A stretch of 57,732 nucleotides of DNA from Candidatus Polarisedimenticolia bacterium (GTDB lineage Bacteria > Acidobacteriota > Polarisedimenticolia > Gp22-AA2 > AA152): the NCBI GenBank assembly GCA_035764505.1, contig DASTZC010000081.1, positions 1-57,732 on the forward strand, given 5' to 3'. Shown here in pieces: positions 55,891 through 57,732 of the stretch (position 1 is its first letter; each line of letters begins with the position of its first letter). The notes below the pieces were generated by a model, which worked only from the letters and a program-made list of their open reading frames with translations, was not told the origin of the DNA and did no database searches. Both the position numbers and the translations under genes were made by a program.

Positions 55891-57159
55891 CTACCACTTC
55901 ACGGCGCGAGACGCGGCAGGGTGAACCGCTTGCTTGTCGCGCCGTCCGCGGCCTCGAGCCTCCAGCGCCGAGTGCCGGACGGCCTGCACGACGCGAAGCA
56001 CCGCGACGGTCGGCGCGATGTCGTGAACCCGCAGCACCGCCGCCCCCTGCATGGCCGCCACGGCCGCGACCGCCAGGCTGCCATACAGCCTCCGGTCCTC
56101 TCCTTCCCCGAGAATCCGGCGAAGAAAAGACTTGCGCGAGGCCCCGACGAGAATGGGACAGCCGGTGGAGTGCAGCGCCCGCAGGTAGTGCAGAAGGAGG
56201 AGATTGTGGACCGCGGTCTTGCCGAAGCCGAGGCCGGGATCCACCAGGATCGACTCGGCCGCCACGCCCGCGACGCGGGCTGCACGCACGCTTTCCTGCA
56301 GGAAGCCAACGACCTCGGGCACCAGGTGGCGGTACCTCGGCTTGCGCATCATCGTCCGCGGGCGGCCGCGGATGTGCGAGAGGATCAAGCCGGAGCGATG
56401 CTCGGCGGCGATCCCGGCCATGGCAGGATCGAAAGTCAGTCCGCTCACGTCGTTGATGACCGAGGCTCCCGCCTGGACCGCGCGCCTGGCAACCTCTGCT
56501 TTGGTCGTGTCGATCGAGATCGGAATCCGCAGCTTACTCCGGAGGGATTCGATCACCGGCATCACCCGGCGCAGCTCCGCGTCCACGGAGACCGGCAGGG
56601 AGCCGGGACGGGTCGACTCGCCTCCCACGTCGATCATGGCGGCACCTTCTTCCTCCATCTGCAGGCCACGCGCGATGGCGCGCCGCGGCGTGGCCCATCG
56701 CCCTCCGTCGTGGAACGAATCGGGGGTCACATTGAGGATTCCCTGGATCAGGCATTCTTCTCTCAGGCGCAGTGTGCGTCCGGGAAGCTTCCACAGACGA
56801 TCTTCGCGGCGCGCGGCGCGCAATGCCTGGAGGATTTCCGCCGTGAGCGGGACCTCGGAGTCGGCCTTTCTCTCCAGCTCCTCCACGAAGGCGGCGCGAG
56901 AGAAGGGAGGCAAGCCGGCGGAAAGAGAGCTCTCGGAATGCCGGGATTCGCTCCAGCCGCCGCAACGCCGGACCGCTTTCGCGAGACGGCGGGCGTCAAC
57001 AGGAGAGATTCCTTGAAAGCGCAGGAAAAGGCTGATGGTTCCGTGGTCCGGGAAGGTGGGGGCCAGCCCGATCGCCGCGGCGCGCAGAGGATTGGGTGGA
57101 GAAACCAAATCCTCCAGCAGGACGAAGGTCGGATTGCTCTTGTTGCGGGGACGCGACAC
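55891..57159 (-). CDS. folP: dihydropteroate synthase with N-terminal extension
   Basis: This is a protein of about 422 residues. The C-terminal about 290 residues are a standard DHPS barrel: IQGILNVTPDSFHDGG, DVGGESTRPGS, ISIDTTKAEVA, INDVSGL, DPGLGFGKT and VGASRKSFL. It joins pteridine pyrophosphate and p-aminobenzoate in folate synthesis. The extra ~130 N-terminal residues resemble the N-terminal domain of the longer DHPS class in deltaproteobacteria and others. Candidate start is GTG 57159 (weak site); the exact start is unsure. It lies between ftsH and glmM, as in E. coli. Confidence 0.9.
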   Translation of the reverse strand: MSRPRNKSNPTFVLLEDLVSPPNPLRAAAIGLAPTFPDHGTISLFLRFQGISPVDARRLAKAVRRCGGWSESRHSESSLSAGLPPFSRAAFVEELERKADSEVPLTAEILQALRAARREDRLWKLPGRTLRLREECLIQGILNVTPDSFHDGGRWATPRRAIARGLQMEEEGAAMIDVGGESTRPGSLPVSVDAELRRVMPVIESLRSKLRIPISIDTTKAEVARRAVQAGASVINDVSGLTFDPAMAGIAAEHRSGLILSHIRGRPRTMMRKPRYRHLVPEVVGFLQESVRAARVAGVAAESILVDPGLGFGKTAVHNLLLLHYLRALHSTGCPILVGASRKSFLRRILGEGEDRRLYGSLAVAAVAAMQGAAVLRVHDIAPTVAVLRVVQAVRHSALEARGRGRRDKQAVHPAASRAVKW

Positions 57160-57212
57160 GGGTGTCGCTCGAAAGGACGCGGACGTTGGGATGAATCGTG
57201 AGCTGTCGGACC

Positions 57213-57732
57213 TTATCCGGGTTGCTTCAGGGGATCGGTGGAGATGACCGGGGCCTCGCCGCGGCCATCCCGCGCCCTCTCCGGCTCGGGTCGGGTCGGC
57301 GTCTCGGGCGACGGCCGGCGCGGGCGCCGCTCGCGCTGCGGAGCAATCTCCTCGCCGCGCATGGCCCGGAGAACCTCCTCTCCGTTGAGGACCTCGTACT
57401 CCAGCAGGGCGCGCGCGATGCGATGCAGCGTGTCGGCGCTGGTGGAGAGGATGTCGCGCGCCCTCTCGTAGCCCTCGAGGACCAGGCGCTTCACTTCCTT
57501 GTCGATGAGCGAGGCGGTGCTCTCGCTGTAGTCCTGGTGCTGCGCGATCTCGCGCCCGAGGAAGATCTGCTCCTCCTTCTTGCCGAAGGTGAGCGGGCCC
57601 ATCGTCTCGCTCATGCCCCACTCGCAGACCATGCGCCGGGCCATGTCGGTCGCCTGCTCCAGGTCGTTGCCGGCGCCGGTGGTCACCTTCTTCAGGTACA
57701 GCTCCTCCGCGACCCGCCCTCCCATCATCACG
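57213..57732 (-). CDS. ftsH: ATP-dependent zinc metalloprotease FtsH (C-terminal part)
   Basis: Only the last about 173 residues are in the window; the gene continues past the right edge. The visible part is the end of the M41 peptidase domain ([20 protein letters not shown], then [20 protein letters not shown]) and a Pro/Arg-rich tail. The catalytic HExxH and AAA domains lie outside. NDLEQAT carries the third zinc ligand Asp. FtsH degrades membrane and regulatory proteins and is functionally linked to SPFH-type complexes in other bacteria. Confidence 0.95.
   Translation of the reverse strand, partial: VMMGGRVAEELYLKKVTTGAGNDLEQATDMARRMVCEWGMSETMGPLTFGKKEEQIFLGREIAQHQDYSESTASLIDKEVKRLVLEGYERARDILSTSADTLHRIARALLEYEVLNGEEVLRAMRGEEIAPQRERRPRRPSPETPTRPEPERARDGRGEAPVISTDPLKQPG

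Noticed and set aside
1-57732. CRISPR arrays, insertion sequences, prophage or integrase genes
   Set aside because: No regularly spaced direct repeats with unique spacers and no transposase, recombinase or phage structural protein were seen. The only tandem repeat is the spacer-free 22-bp tract at 2186-2330.

Overview
This is a GC-rich, gene-dense bacterial chromosome segment of about 57.7 kb. The gene content points to an Acidobacteriota-like organism. It has a VWA protein of the acidobacterial VWFA-related type, a large soil-bacterium-style Ser/Thr kinase with a membrane tail, several carboxypeptidase-regulatory-like surface proteins, FecR/TPR architecture and Cys-rich NCGGCG repeats. The placement is an inference from gene families; no rRNA gene is present. 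I found no insertion sequence, prophage, integrase or CRISPR array. Both ends cut through genes (sufE on the left, ftsH on the right).

Layout. 1-5.3 kb: end of sufE, an RluA-like pseudouridine synthase coupled to an alpha/beta hydrolase, a 22-bp tandem repeat tract, a DUF2188-like protein, periplasmic Cu/Zn superoxide dismutase with a strong terminator, and a long UbiD-family decarboxylase. 5.3-13 kb: a two-gene operon pairing a CHASE2 adenylate cyclase with a FecR-TPR-outer-membrane-barrel fusion, then a Cys-rich surface protein with its own terminator. 13.2-19.7 kb: a metallo-beta-lactamase-fold hydrolase, two SpoIIE-type phosphatases facing each other, two small proteins leading into arfB, and an SPFH/NfeD membrane pair. 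19.7-26.6 kb: a Tat-exported aldo/keto reductase, dinB with an SOS-box-like palindrome, a highly structured inverted-repeat element of about 137 bp, a zinc-ribbon Ser/Thr kinase and a Ycf46-like AAA ATPase. 26.7-30.9 kb: two convergent ABC exporter operons. 31-37 kb: two paralogous PQQ-type sugar dehydrogenases, a rubrerythrin-VIT1 iron transporter and a ClC channel with CBS domains. 37-46.1 kb: DNA polymerase II, a Ste24-type protease translationally coupled to a sulfite-oxidase-family enzyme, a zinc-ribbon protein and a 1254-residue flavin/Fe-S oxidoreductase resembling a single-chain NfnB-NfnA. 46.1-50.9 kb: an RRM RNA-binding protein, secreted proteins, tRNA-Val and tRNA-Asp with a strong shared promoter, and a Mut7-C protein. 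51-57.7 kb: the housekeeping block ftsH-folP-glmM-pdxJ (ftsH-folP-glmM is the order known from E. coli), continuing into a TPR protein and a VWA protein.

Shared themes. Genome maintenance: dinB and polB both carry clamp-binding-like motifs, and dinB sits behind a TTTG-N5-CAAA palindrome that matches the Leptospira LexA box. Signalling: cyclase, two PP2C phosphatases, a protein kinase and an MBL hydrolase. Envelope: OM barrel, Cys-rich surface protein, exporters, SPFH/NfeD, Ste24 and VWA/TPR. Many operon junctions are 1- or 4-base stop/start overlaps, and these fixed several starts, including an apparent CTG start for the Ste24 protease.
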